Below are positions 26,637 through 37,305 of a DNA stretch of 64,000 bases, in pieces. A program made the translations under genes and the position numbers. A model generated the notes under the pieces. That model saw only the letters and a program-made list of their open reading frames with translations. It had not been told where the DNA came from and did not search any database. Source of the stretch: Anarhynchus alexandrinus (Eukaryota; Chordata; Aves; Charadriiformes; Charadriidae); NCBI GenBank assembly GCA_008711295.1, contig VUYV01000228.1, positions 406,781 through 470,780 on the forward strand, read 5' to 3'. The first letter of the stretch is position 1; each line of letters starts with the position of its first letter.

Positions 26637-29600
26637 AACAAATAGGTCCTTCTCCCTGGAATTACAAAGGAGTGCTTGAAAGAGTAAGCTGAGCGTAAAT
26701 GCTTCACATAATATTACTGGAAGGGATATCCTGCCCCACTGATTTAAAGAAGACATGAATTATACTGTCATCTGACTGACAGCCCTACCCAGCTTACTGC
26801 TGGAGAAAATTTTGTGTCTGTGGAGAGTACACTACAGCATGCCTCACCAAACCAGGGCAAAAACACTGAGATTGAGAGGACAGGAAAGTGTGGGAAGAAG
26901 GGAGAAGTGCTCCGCAGACTCTTCCTATATTGCCTCTGTGGAGGCAGAAAGAGGAGTCTGAAACTGTCCTATCAAAGTGTGTGACAAGAGCCTTTCACTC
27001 AAGTAGAGGAAACATGGAGAAATGGAGGAAAATGGAGGAAACCACCTACAGACAGAGCTGAGCCACTGTCTTTGAAACTGTTTAAAAATAGATATGATAA
27101 AATAAGGTAGTGTCCATATAAAAAAAAAACCTCCTTAAAAACAATGGATTGGCAATTACAAAAAGATCTTTGCATCTGACTTTCTCCCTTATCTACAGAT
27201 ACCACTGTGAACTTCAAATATCTAATCTCTGACAGTTGTCTTTGACCTGACCCTGTTGAAGGGTGCCTTAACCTAAGCCAGCACATCCCCGGACACAGAA
27301 CTCTGTCATGCATCTCCAACTTCTCTCTGCCACAGGGTTTAAAGGCACAGCATAAAGCTACACAGGAGTTTGTGTTACTGAGAAAGGCCTTGAGGAACAT
27401 CAGTGTATGTCACATAGAGAGTCTGACTAAAGCAGTATTACCAAATCCCTCTCCAGTTTATCATTCTTTTCAAAAGTCTTACTCTAAATAGTTGAAAGAA
27501 GAACAGATCAGTTTCAGATGAGCTCATTACCCTAATATTAATGAGAGCAGAATCCTGGGGTCATTCACTAGACTGTCTGGAATCATTATTCTTACTTGAT
27601 TTCATATGTCAGATTACAGTTTAAACTAAAGGTCTCATAGGTCCTCACAAATTCTCACTAGTCACTCCTTCATTTTTTCTCTACAAGTAGCAGTGTATTA
27701 GATGCCAAACTCATGTAACAAGATTACTAGGGAGGCAAGATGACAAGAAAATTAACTTGTTTTAATATGGGGACAGCTCCAAGGTTACATATTCTTATTT
27801 TTATTTTGATGGGGATAAATCACTACCCCACCAGAGATACACAAAGGGAAATACTGGGGAAAACAGGAGCAGAAGAACCTGGTCCCTTCTAGAGAGTTGA
27901 CCTCAGAGAAATTTGATTTAGTCAAATGTTGCTTGATATTGTCTTAAATTCATCATTTTCCTCACAGTAAAAATGACCTGATTTTAAAAGGTGATGAATA
28001 TTAATAAGGCATGGCAATAGATGGTGTGAGGAACTTGCAGAATTTCTGTCAGTGAAGATTGCTAATAATAGCTTAAGCAAATGCCTGTAGGGAGAGATCT
28101 AGGCATCTCCAGCCCTTCTTTGGAACAGGGGATGTGCACTAAAGGTCCAAGAGCATTTTCTAAGATTTATTTAAGTATCTTGGCCTTAAAAAGGAATTTA
28201 TATATATGTGCTTTGGAAATGAGGGAATTTTTATCTGTCACCTAAAGTAAGGCTCAAAAAAGAATCTGTACTTGGAGTAAAGCATGAACATTTTTATAAC
28301 TTTAATGATTTTTACTAATTTCTAATGATACATTTACAAACAGAATAAATGTTTTCATGACGTATAGAACAAAGAAGTTTGATCTACATTTCGGGGTAAA
28401 TTCAAAAGATCCATACTAATCCCAGCTTTTGAGAAACACTTTTAACTTTTTTTTCTACAAATATTCTCGTTTGTAAGTGTGCAATTTAATAAGATGCTAT
28501 TTTAGGGCATTTTAGTTATGGGTACTGAAAAATGTTATTTTCTTAAAAGATATATTGAAATAACCTGCTTAAAATACTTCAAAGAAAATTGATACTTGGG
28601 ATCTGTCTCAGGCAGACTTGCAATTACAAAGTACATGACAGATCCTTGAGTGGTGACAGCCCAGTATTTCTCACGAGCAGCACTTATTTTCTGTTACATT
28701 GCTTTTGCCTCTTGCAGCTTTGTAGTAATGGCACTTCATGTAACCTAAAAGAAGTATATTTTTCAAAACATTTTTGCAGTGTTTCTACAACTAGGAACGG
28801 AACACTGGGGACAATGGAGAAAATTTCCTTCTCTCAAGGCTCCAGCAGTTACAGGGACAGCTCCCCTGGACATAACTCTGTGGTAGTATGTGAATGTTAC
28901 CTCATGCTGAAGGAGACCTGACTCCACTTCAAATGCTGTCTAGCTTTTCTGTTCACCACAGACGGAAGCTCAAGACCAAGGGATAATTCTGTCTTGGATA
29001 CTGTGCAATTTTTATTACAGAATAATTTTATAAACTTAAAAACAAGAGGACTCCAGCATTATGTTGCTTCAGAGCTGCACAAGTTAGTCTCAAGAAAAGG
29101 GAGTAGTTAGTATTTATTCTACAGGCACTATCCCAGCACATCATGAAAACTGAGTCTGACTTTCTGATCAAAAATTCTGACTAGAAGACAGGAAAATATA
29201 TAATATGTTCAGAATGTTTAAAAAAAAAAATCAGTTGATGACTGCTACTCAAGCAAAGGAACTTCTCAGCTCTGTTTTCTGAGTAGCATGGAGATCTCAA
29301 AGTTCTTTTTTAACTGCAGAGGAGCAGCATAAATTCTCAGAATGTCAATTAAATTATACCAGATTATGCAAGTTGAGGAATGCCTTCTATGGTGAAATCT
29401 ATGCAACACTATCTGCATGTATGAGTGATTTTCTGAGAAACGGAAAGATACGTAACTGCTTAGGGCTCCCTTAGCTATGTGAAGGCTACACACAAGCTGT
29501 CTTTTATTGGTTGGAATGAGATTATAGTGCAGACCTGAGTCTATAAGGAGGTCAGCATAAGAGTTGCCTGTATATCATAAATATCATAAATATTACAAAA

Positions 29601-30013
29601 ATGTCATGTTTACTCTTATTTTGCCAAAAGGTCCATTTGATCAATAAAATAAAGCTAACGATGAACAAGCATGGCAAGAATAAAACTTACTGAGCCTAAT
29701 AAAGCTACAAAATAAATATTGCCATTAATACAAATGAACGAATAATGTAGAAGTGCAATTTAGACATACTCAAACTGGGTATATGGAAAGTTTTCCTTTT
29801 TGAACAGGCTTTAGAAATTTAACAGCTTTTCTCTGTTCTGAGGGAGAATTGTGTTACTGCATGGCATAAGCTACTGTAGCCACTGACAAATAGTGGCTTT
29901 ATTAACAACCATATCAGCATAATGTTTAAAACCTTAAATGTGAAGATTTGCAAATATTAAAATACCCTGTAAGGAAGCACTGTGTGCAAGTCATGTCAAT
30001 TTTCTAAGAGAGT
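26637..30013. other. AT-rich unique DNA, no gene seen
   Basis: No supported features. A 133-codon minus-strand frame (26999-27400) and a 110-codon plus-strand frame (28589-28921) show no domain or splice context and are taken as chance. Confidence 0.5.
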
Positions 30014-30019
30014 TTTATT
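30014..30019 (-). terminator. Polyadenylation signal AATAAA for the 30-kb minus-strand locus
   Basis: Plus-strand TTTATT, read as AATAAA on the minus strand, about 120 bp downstream of the stop codon that closes the coding-like text at 30136. Its position suits a short 3' UTR of the locus or of its parent gene. No poly-A tract follows it. Confidence 0.35.
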
Positions 30020-30135
30020 CTAATTAGTGGTATTAACATGACACATTTTGAGAAGCTGGATGACACTTCCTCTGTAGAAATAGTTCTATCCAGGAGAAAC
30101 TTGAAACCAAAAATCATCACATCAATCATTTACTC

Positions 30136-31275
30136 TTATTTCTGACCATGAACTGCAAGCATGTCTCCTGCATTTGATTCCTGCAGTAGGTTGACGAGTT
30201 CTTCATTTTCCAGGGTGTTTCTCTGAGAAACAGAAACCTTTCTAAGGGTTTTGTCTTCAATGGCCGTGATTTCTATATTTTTTGTCAGCATTGGTGCATG
30301 TAATATTTGAGTTCTTTGATCCTCAAGGTCTGGTTCCTAGTGATGAACAACATCACTAGGGAATATTTGAATTTCTGTTCATTGTTCTGTCACTTGTGAT
30401 CACTGCTTTCCTTTTCTTCAGTTCAGGGCTCCAGTGATTCTCACTCTTTCCTACAAAAACTATATCAGATTCTTTTCTGTTTAAGTTTCACAAAAGGAAC
30501 ACAGCAGGAAATCTTTCACCATTGTGGTTTGCTATTTCATCCTGGTGCTGTTGCAGAACCCCAAGCTCAGCCCCATTGGAGGCTTTATTTGACAGAGCTG
30601 TCAGCTCTTGACAGCTGCAAAAGCATTGCACCTACTCCGTATCTACAAATCTGCAGGTGGAGCAGAAGCCATCCTCCTGATGCCAGAACTCATAAACTTT
30701 CACCACTCACCACAATGAGAGCATCTGTTTTCCAAACCACAGACTCTACCTGCATTGCATTCAGTGCACTTTCAGGGTCAGGCTCTTGAAGCTGCAGAGT
30801 CTTGGAGAATACCCGCTCAATCTCTTTCTTGTGACCCCTGATGCTGGGCAGCCTGCTGACCTCCTCCTGCAGCTTCTTTATTTGGCAACACTGTTCTCAA
30901 CGAGGGCACATCTCCTGCAGCGTAGGAAGCCTTCTCCCACTGCCGCAGCCTCAGCAAGAGCCCTCAGGCTCTCGTAGAAAGCAGCATCCACCCTAGAGAG
31001 CTCCAACTGGATCAACAGCTCAGATGTTACAAGGACAGTTACTCCGACAGCTGTTGGGGACCATGCTCTCTGGTGCGGCAACACCGTTGCTGAGGATACA
31101 TGTGCTTTTCTAACCCAAGAAAAGCCGTTTTGTGCAGTCTGCTGTGCAAACCGCTGCATTTGTTGGCTGCCCCTCAACTGCTCCTCTGTTAGCTGGCCTC
31201 CCTTATGCATCATTTGTAAAAAGTACATCAACTAAACAATAGCCTGCCAAGCAGCAACTCTGTGAACTACATCCT
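30136..31275 (-). pseudogene. Broken coding-like locus, parent gene not recognised
   Basis: The minus strand carries a chain of protein-like segments broken by stops and frame shifts, as expected of a pseudogene, possibly a retrocopy. From the 5' end: a segment at 31275-31235 ends at a TAG (31232-31234); a 117-codon frame (31231-30878) contains GQLTEEQLRGSQQMQRF and VDAAFYESLRALAEAAA. A single-base shift near 30880 leads to a coiled-coil-like stretch (KKLQEEVSRLP, GHKKEIERVFSK). After further shifts there is a Glu/Asp-rich tail with ESDIVFVG, which resembles a SUMO-interacting motif, and SPELKKRK. A final stretch ends in ENEELVNLLQESNAG and a stop at 30136-30138. I do not recognise the parent. 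CAG/GTAGAG and GTG/GTGAGT near 30750 and 30710 resemble splice donors, so decayed exons of a real gene are an alternative. No poly-A tail or target-site duplication was found to prove retroposition. Confidence 0.5.
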
Positions 31276-32311
31276 TCATATGCATATGAAACCTGTGTCA
31301 ACTGTACCAAAAACAGCACACCATTAACAATAAAATTTAAACTAATTAAAAAAACATTAAAAAATTAGAAATACACAGCCTCAAGAATCAACCATAGCAA
31401 CGGCATAGGAACAACCAATATGCAACATTTCTCAGAGTTAGAAATTAAGAAGGGATTTATGGGCAGCATAAATGTGCTGTAAACTCCTCATGTAGAATGG
31501 ACTTCAAAGACTAAACCTCATGATGGAAACTGCTTTACACAGTAGATTTTAATTTTCTGAGTAAAATAAATTTAATGTAATAAATAGGGAATGATCTTTG
31601 GTACCCATGTATTAAACTACCTAATCAAACATGGATAGCTTTGTTGACCTAGAACTTTTTGCACATTTCCAAGAGTCAAAATTATTATTTTAAAATTTTA
31701 TTATATTTCAGCAAACTTATTTTCATTAATTTTGCTGAACAGACTCTCCCCTGACATTAGACAAATACATAACTTAGTCAGCTAATCACAGGCTGGGACA
31801 TAATTCCATTCTAGTTTCTGAATTTGCAAACACAGCCTTTGTGACAAATTGCATGACTTCATTAAAAGTTAGCAATTATCAAAGGGAAATTCCTATGAGT
31901 ACACAAATTATTTCTTTCTCATTTAAAGTTGTCAGTTCATGAAGCTGTATCTACATATGGCAACTACCAGAAAAGGACAAAAACTGTGTGGCCTTTTGTT
32001 ATGTGTGGCTCACTTAAGGGCGAGGCACAATTCTTGGCAAGTGAAAGCCACAGTGGGAGCCCCGGGTCACCAATGCTAACCAAATGGGGACCCAACACAG
32101 TGGAGCCCTGCTTGGGAGTGAAGGTCAAGGTGAAACACTGCAAGGGTGGATAATAAAATGTGTGCTAATTAATGTATCATACATATGCAATGTCCTGTTT
32201 CGCTCATTGGCAAACTCACTTATGTAGTGCACGTGCTCTTGTCAAATTCTGAGATCCACAGCTGTCTGCAATTGTTGGCACCTGTGCAAAAGTAGGTGCA
32301 GATGGGGGGGC
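31276..32311. other. AT-rich unique DNA, no gene seen
   Basis: Nothing recognised. The segment from about 31990 to 32160 is less AT-rich than its surroundings and carries a 74-codon plus-strand frame (31929-32153) without family features. Confidence 0.45.
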
Positions 32312-32478
32312 GAACTATCCTGGGTTACCGTGACAATGAGATAAAACATGCTTGGGACTCTACATTCTCGAATGGCATGGGAAGAAGTGAACCGTCCCAG
32401 GTTACAACAACAAGATGAGATGTGCTTGGGACTCTGCACACTCGCATAGGTGAGGCAAACTATCCTGGGTTAGCATAA
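32312..32478. repeat. Three-copy imperfect tandem repeat, about 70-77 bp
   Basis: The block (G/A)AACTATCCTGGGTTA recurs at 32312, 32389 (as GAACCGTCCCAGGTTA) and 32457. The first two copies are followed by GATGAGAT or GAGATAAA and by TGCTTGGGACTCT and then CTCG. Spacing is 77 and 68 bp; the third copy is truncated. About 60 bp downstream lies a TATA-like AATTTATAATGC (about 32507). Direct repeats upstream of a TATA-like box are seen in retroviral U3 regions, but no LTR ends could be found, so I call only the repeat. Confidence 0.6.
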
Positions 32479-33353
32479 CAAAGTGTTCTCCCGCCCTACA
32501 TAATTTATAATGCTTTTGGAGTCTCTGGAGAATATATTTTTGATCTCAACAGTGTTTTGGGAGGAAGTGCTTTTCCACTATACCTCTACACCAGTTGGAA
32601 GTTGAGATTAAGATGCTCATTTATCCAACATCAAACTTAGTCCAGAGAGGACTTTTTTTTTCCTTTTTGCTAACTGCTGTGGTGCAGGGCGTGATCACAC
32701 AGTAGACAGTCAAAAATTCAGTCACAAAGCTGGTTTCATCTCTCCCCAGGGAAACAGGTGAAGACAAAGAGTTGAAGAAGCAGTTTCTTAGTTGTGGTTT
32801 GGAAAAAAGAAATTGTATGTGATTCGTGACCTCCTGATGCCACCTGCTGGGTAGGCAGTGAAAGAGTGAGTTCGCTGCAGCCTGTCCAACAGATAATGCC
32901 AGGGTAGGTACTGTCATGTATTATTTCTCTCCAGATACGTCAGTTCACTCATTGCTTCTTCCAAAAGTTTGTCTTTCTTTGTCTTTCAAACTCTGGCTTC
33001 TGTAGTTTCTCTGCCTCTTTGTCCTCCTCAGAAGGTTCCAAGAGGTTTTGTCACCTTTTTCTGTCTCTCTATTCTTGTCTCTGGGGATTGCCATTAGCAA
33101 AATAAAATCAAATGGCACTGCTGTGCTATCTTCAAATTAACCTCCTTCTTCCAAGTCAGTTTACAGAACCAAAATCTTAAGCTATGGCATTTTCTGTGGT
33201 TGCCTCATCATCTGTTTGATAAAACAGCAGTCTTTGGCTTTTCTTTTCCAGTATCTCCTCCTTGTTACTTACTTTGCCAGTTCATGTGGAGATTACTTCC
33301 TATCAATCACACACTTAATCTGTATTAATATCAGACCTTTCTGTAGAAGTATA
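32479..33353. other. Unique DNA left of the tandem array
   Basis: No gene or known repeat. Pyrimidine-rich between about 32960 and 33090 (runs of TCTTTGTC and CTCTGCC type). Confidence 0.45.
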
Positions 33354-35478
33354 TGTCTCTAAAGCCAGGCTCAAAAATCTTCAAACATCCAGCAATTGCT
33401 CCCACACAAAAGGTACTAGGAGAGAATGCTGTTACTTCTCCTCACTGTCCCGTGGTAGCGCTTTCATAGCCCCACAAAACACATTTCTCCCCTATCCATA
33501 GAGCTGGGCTCAAAATCTGCAAACATCCAGCAATTGCTTCCACACAAAAGGTGCCAGGACAGAATGCTGATTGCTTGTCCTCCCTGTCCCTTGGCAGCAC
33601 TTTCATAGCCCCACAAAAAGACATTTCTCCCTTCTATCTAGAGCTGGACTGAAAATATGCAAACATCCAGCAATTGCTCTCATAAAAAAGATGCCAGGAG
33701 ACAATGCTGTTGCTTGTCCTCACTCTCCCTTCCCAGCACTTTCATAGCCCCACAAAACACATTTCTCACCTCTACAGCTCCTTGGTCAAAAATTTCAAAT
33801 ATCCATCAATTCCTCCTACACTAATTTTGCTAGGAGAGAACGCTATTGCTTACCCTCACTGACGCCTGACAGCGCTTTAATACCCCACAAAACACATTTC
33901 TCACCTCTCCGTAGAGCCCTGGTCAAAATCTGCAAACATCCAGCAATTGCTTTCATGGAAAGGATGTCAGGAGGCAATGCTGTTGCTTGTCCTCACTGTC
34001 CTTTGGCAGCGCTTTCATAGCCCCACAAAACATGCTTCTCCCTTTTCTCTAGCTCCTTGGTAAAAAATTTCAACTATCCGGCAATTCCACCCACATTAAT
34101 TTTTCTAGGAGAGAACGCTGTTGCTTCTCCTCACTGTCCCTTAGCAGGGCTTTCGTAACACCACGAAATACATTTTGCCCCTCTCTCTAGAGCCGGTCTG
34201 AAAACCTGCAATCATCCAGCAATTCCTTTCATAGAAAAGATGCAAGGAGAGAACGATCTTCCTTGTTCTCCTTGTCCCTTGTCAGCACTTTCATAGCCCC
34301 ACAAAGCACATCTTTCTCCTCTCTCTAGGGCCGGGCTAAAAAACTGCAATCGTCCAGAAACTGAAACAACATGAAACATCCCAGGCAAGAACACTCCTGG
34401 TTGTCCTCACTGTCCCTTGCCAGAGCTTTCGTAACCCCACAAATGACATTTCTCACCTTTCTCTAGAGCCAGTTCAAATAGGGCAAATGTTCAGCAAGTG
34501 CTCCCCCAGGAAAGATTCCAGGAGAGAACCTGCTTCTTTCTCCTCACTGTCACTTGGCAGTGCTTTCATAGCCCCACAAAACACATTTCTTCCCTCTCCC
34601 TAGAGCTGGACTGAAAATATGCAAACATCCAGCAATTGCTCCCACATGAATATTACAAGGAAAGAATGCTGTTTCTTGTCCTCACTGTCCCTTGGCAGCA
34701 TTTTCATAGCCCCACAAAACACATCTTTTTCCTCTCTCTAGAGCTGATTCAAATAGTGCAAATGTTCAGTAAGTTCTCCCACAGGAAAGATTCCCTGAGA
34801 GAACATGCTTCTTACTACTCACTGTCCCTTGGCAGCACTTTCGTAGCCCCACCAAACATTTCTTCCCTCTCTATAGAGCCCGGCTTAAAATATACAAACA
34901 TCCAGCAATTTCTCACACAGGAATAGTACCATGAGAGAATGCTGTTGCTTGTCCTCACTGTCTCATGGCTGAGCTTTCATAGCCCCACAGAAAACATTTC
35001 TCCCCTCGCTCTAGAGCCAGATTGTAAATCTGCAAACATCCAGCAATTGCTTTAATAAAAAAGATGCCAGGAGAAAACTCTGTTGCTTGTCTTCCCTGTC
35101 ACTTGGCAGTGCTTTCATAGCTCCACAAAACACATCTCTCCCATCTCACTTCTGCTGAACTCAAAATCTGCAGACATCCAGAAATTACTCCCACACAAGA
35201 TGGTCCATGAGAGAGAGAGGATGCTGTTGCTTGTCCTTACTGTCACCTGGCAGCTCTTTCATAGCCTCAAAAAATATGTTTTATCCCTATCTAGAGCCGG
35301 GGTCAAAATATCTAAATACGCAGCGATTGCCCCACACAAATGTTGCCAGGAGAGAATGCTTGTCATCACTGCCCCTTGGCATCACTTTCACAGCTCCACA
35401 AAACACATTTTTCTCCTCTGTCTTAGAGCCAGGCTCAAAAACTGCAACTGATAGAAATTACTCTTACAAGAGACATGC
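33354..35478. repeat. Tandem array of ~138-bp units, orientation A (15 copies)
   Basis: The landmark CTTTCATAGCCCCACAAA recurs with its CATAGC (or a variant) at 33465, 33604, 33743, ~33879, 34016, 34154, 34292, 34430, 34567, 34705, 34842, 34978, 35116, 35260 and 35389. Steps are 135-139 bp except the last two (144 and 129). Each unit also has AGAGC(T/C)GGGCTCAAAA, CAAACATCCAGCAATTGCT, GCCAGGAGAGAATGCTGTTG and TCACTGTCCCTTGGCAGC. Copies differ by many substitutions and few indels, so the array is old or poorly homogenised. Because 138 is 46 codons, frames of 80-120 codons arise by chance across units; I do not regard them as genes. I cannot match the unit to a named satellite or LTR. Confidence 0.95.
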
Positions 35479-35895
35479 GGAAATCACTGGACATTTGTAA
35501 TTTTTGTGCCTGGCTCAAGAGAGAGGGGAGAAATGTGCTTTGTGGGGCTATGAAAGCACTGCCAAGGGACAGTGAGGAGAACCAACAGTGTTCCTTCCTG
35601 GTGTCTTTTCTCTGAGAGCAATTACTTGATGTGTGCAGTTTTTCAGCCCAGCTTTAGAGAGAGAGAGGAGAAAAATGTGTTTTGTGGGGCTAAGAAAACA
35701 CTGCCAAGGGGCAGTGAGGACAAGAAATAATGTTCTTTCCTGGTAATATTCATGTAGGAGAAATTGCTGGGTATTTGTGTATTTTCAGTCCAGCTCTAGA
35801 GAGAGGGAAGAAATGCATTTTGGGGGGCTATGAAAGTGCTGCCAAGGGACAGTGAGAGCAAAGAATATCATTCTCTCCCAGCAACACTCTCATGG
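35479..35895. repeat. Same ~138-bp units inverted (3 copies)
   Basis: From about 35479 the same sequence continues as its reverse complement: GTGGGGCTATGAAAGCACTG near 35541, a variant with TAAGAAAACA near 35686, and GGGGGGCTATGAAAGTGCTG near 35822, each followed by CCAAGGGRCAGTGAG. The array is therefore head-to-head around 35480, giving an inverted repeat with at least 0.4-kb arms. It ends near 35895 in unrelated sequence. Confidence 0.93.
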
Positions 35896-36004
35896 TTGTG
35901 TTGTAGAAAAACTGACATTAACTAGGAAAATGAAATGTAAAATGTAATTGAAGCAACCAGGGAAACTTGCTGCTGCTCAAGTCCTCTCTGCTGCCTTAAT
36001 CCCA
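35896..36004. other. Spacer between array and LTR
   Basis: About 110 bp of unassigned AT-rich sequence between the last inverted unit and the LTR end. Confidence 0.5.
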
Positions 36005-36145
36005 TGTCGTGGTTTAGGCCAAATCGGCTACTGGGGACCTGGGGGACCCCAGATGGGACCGACAGATGCTCCCCCCTGCCCCTCTTCAAAGAGAGAGGCA
36101 GAGGAGGGAAAAAGAGACTTACGAGTTTAGAAGGAACTAAACTAC

Positions 36146-36151
36146 TTTAAT
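36146..36151 (-). terminator. LTR poly(A) signal ATTAAA
   Basis: Plus-strand TTTAAT reads ATTAAA on the minus strand, about 250 bp downstream of the LTR TATA box, consistent with the R/U5 boundary region of this LTR. Confidence 0.45.
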
Positions 36152-36395
36152 GAAATATAAATAATAAAATAAAAGGAAATAATGGAATATATACAAAACT
36201 GTATCAAGCTCCCAGGATGACAATCACATCACCAGCTGGCACTGGGAAAGCCCCAGGCTGGACTCAGTGACAGACAGGAACTGGATTCTGGATCTGCATT
36301 CAGGATCGGGATCAAAGGGAGATGCACAGACAGAGTCCTCCTCAGACGTCAGCCATTGAAGGAAGAGAGAGACAGCTGACCCTGTGATCCCTCAG

Positions 36396-36403
36396 CTTTT
36401 ATA
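36396..36403 (-). promoter_or_regulatory. LTR TATA box
   Basis: Minus strand TATAAAAG inside CTCAGTATAAAAGCTGAGGG, preceded on that strand by a GC-richer U3 region. Expected promoter of the minus-oriented LTR; activity cannot be judged from sequence. Confidence 0.65.
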
Positions 36404-36745
36404 CTGAGCATAAGGCAGATGGGATGGAATATCCTGTTGGTCAGTTTGAGGTCACCTGTCCTGTCCACTCCTCCCCGCAGGTGAGACCCCCCTGTACTTT
36501 TCAGCTCACGACCTTCCAATGGGGCAAATAACAAAGTTGGTTGGCCTTGGGTGTTATAGCAATAAGTACAAGCAAGACCCTCTCTGCATACCATTCCTTG
36601 GCATCAGCTATAAACATAGGTCTTATCACTCTGAGAGTGAACAGTGCCTGCACAATATGCTGTTAATTTCAGTAGTTAGAAGAGGCCCAGCTAAGAAGCA
36701 AAGTTACTGAACAAAATTGGTCCTGGTTTACCTCAAACCAGGACA

Positions 36746-36838
36746 CCCTATTTAATTATTTACCCAAGATTAAAATAGATAAATAGTAACTAGACATGAT
36801 TTATCTATGATTCAATTAAGGAACTAACAACCAGACAA
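36746..36838. other. Spacer between two LTRs
   Basis: AT-rich sequence ending in CCAGACAA before the TGTAGC start of the next LTR. No feature recognised. Confidence 0.4.
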
Positions 36839-37305
36839 TGTAGCATTGTTGATAGGCAGGGTATTCCTGTCAAGAGAGTGATGAACTGTAGGCCTGGTCA
36901 GCAAACCGAGAAAACCACTTGGAACTGCCAAGACCAGAAGAGAAGTAGGTAAAAGGTAATTAAGGCAGGGGGAGATCGTGACCACTGACTCCTTGACCAC
37001 TTACCCAAATGATACCAACTACTCAAAAGAGAACAATGGAAGAAGACAGAGTCTGTGCACTAATTTACATAGGAAGTCAAGAAATCTCGACCAATCATTA
37101 AAGAGAATAACAATGAATATGTATTAATTGTTTGAATATGCAATAATCAATGTATAAAAGTGGAGATTTTTAAAACTAAGGTTTGCTCCCATTTTGGAAC
37201 GAGCACCCCATTTCTGTGCATTAATGGAATAATCCTGGAAATACCTCTGCTCTGTGTGTTATTGTCTTGCACACTGGGTAAAGAGCCCAGATTTGGGACA
37301 ACACA
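36839..37305 (+). mobile_element. Second ERV LTR, plus orientation
   Basis: Begins TGTAGCATTGTT and ends near GGGACAACACA (37305), with a TATA box (37153-37160) and a U5-like region (CTCTGCTCTGTGTGTTATTG). The layout of a U3 of roughly 300 bp, TATA, then about 150 bp of R-U5 fits a gamma-type (ERV1-like) LTR. The exact ends are uncertain by a few bases, and I found no second copy downstream. It is unrelated in sequence and opposite in orientation to the LTR at 36.0-36.7 kb. No tRNA primer-binding site follows it; env-like sequence follows directly. Confidence 0.6.
37153..37160 (+). promoter_or_regulatory. LTR TATA box
   Basis: TATAAAAG within AATGTATAAAAGTGGAG, about 150 bp before the U5-like LTR end, as expected for a retroviral promoter. 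Confidence 0.6.

Larger units (their letters stand above)
36005..36745 (-). mobile_element. Endogenous retrovirus LTR, minus orientation
   Basis: A 741-bp sequence with matching inverted ends, TGTCGTGGTTTAGG on the left and CCTCAAACCAGGACA on the right, i.e. TG...CA retroviral LTR termini. Read on the minus strand it has a U3 region, a TATA box (36396-36403), a transcribed region and an ATTAAA signal (36146-36151) before the U5-like end. The TGTCNTGGTTT terminus and the GATATTCCAT motif upstream of the TATA box are those I associate with abundant LTRs of bird genomes. No internal retroviral sequence adjoins it, so it is probably a solo LTR formed by LTR-LTR recombination. Flanking bases (TCCCA left, CCCTA right) are not an exact target-site duplication. 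Confidence 0.82.

Noticed and set aside
33354..35478. CRISPR array
   Set aside because: Whole 138-bp units are repeated with diverged copies; there are no short identical repeats with unique spacers, and the host is a vertebrate.
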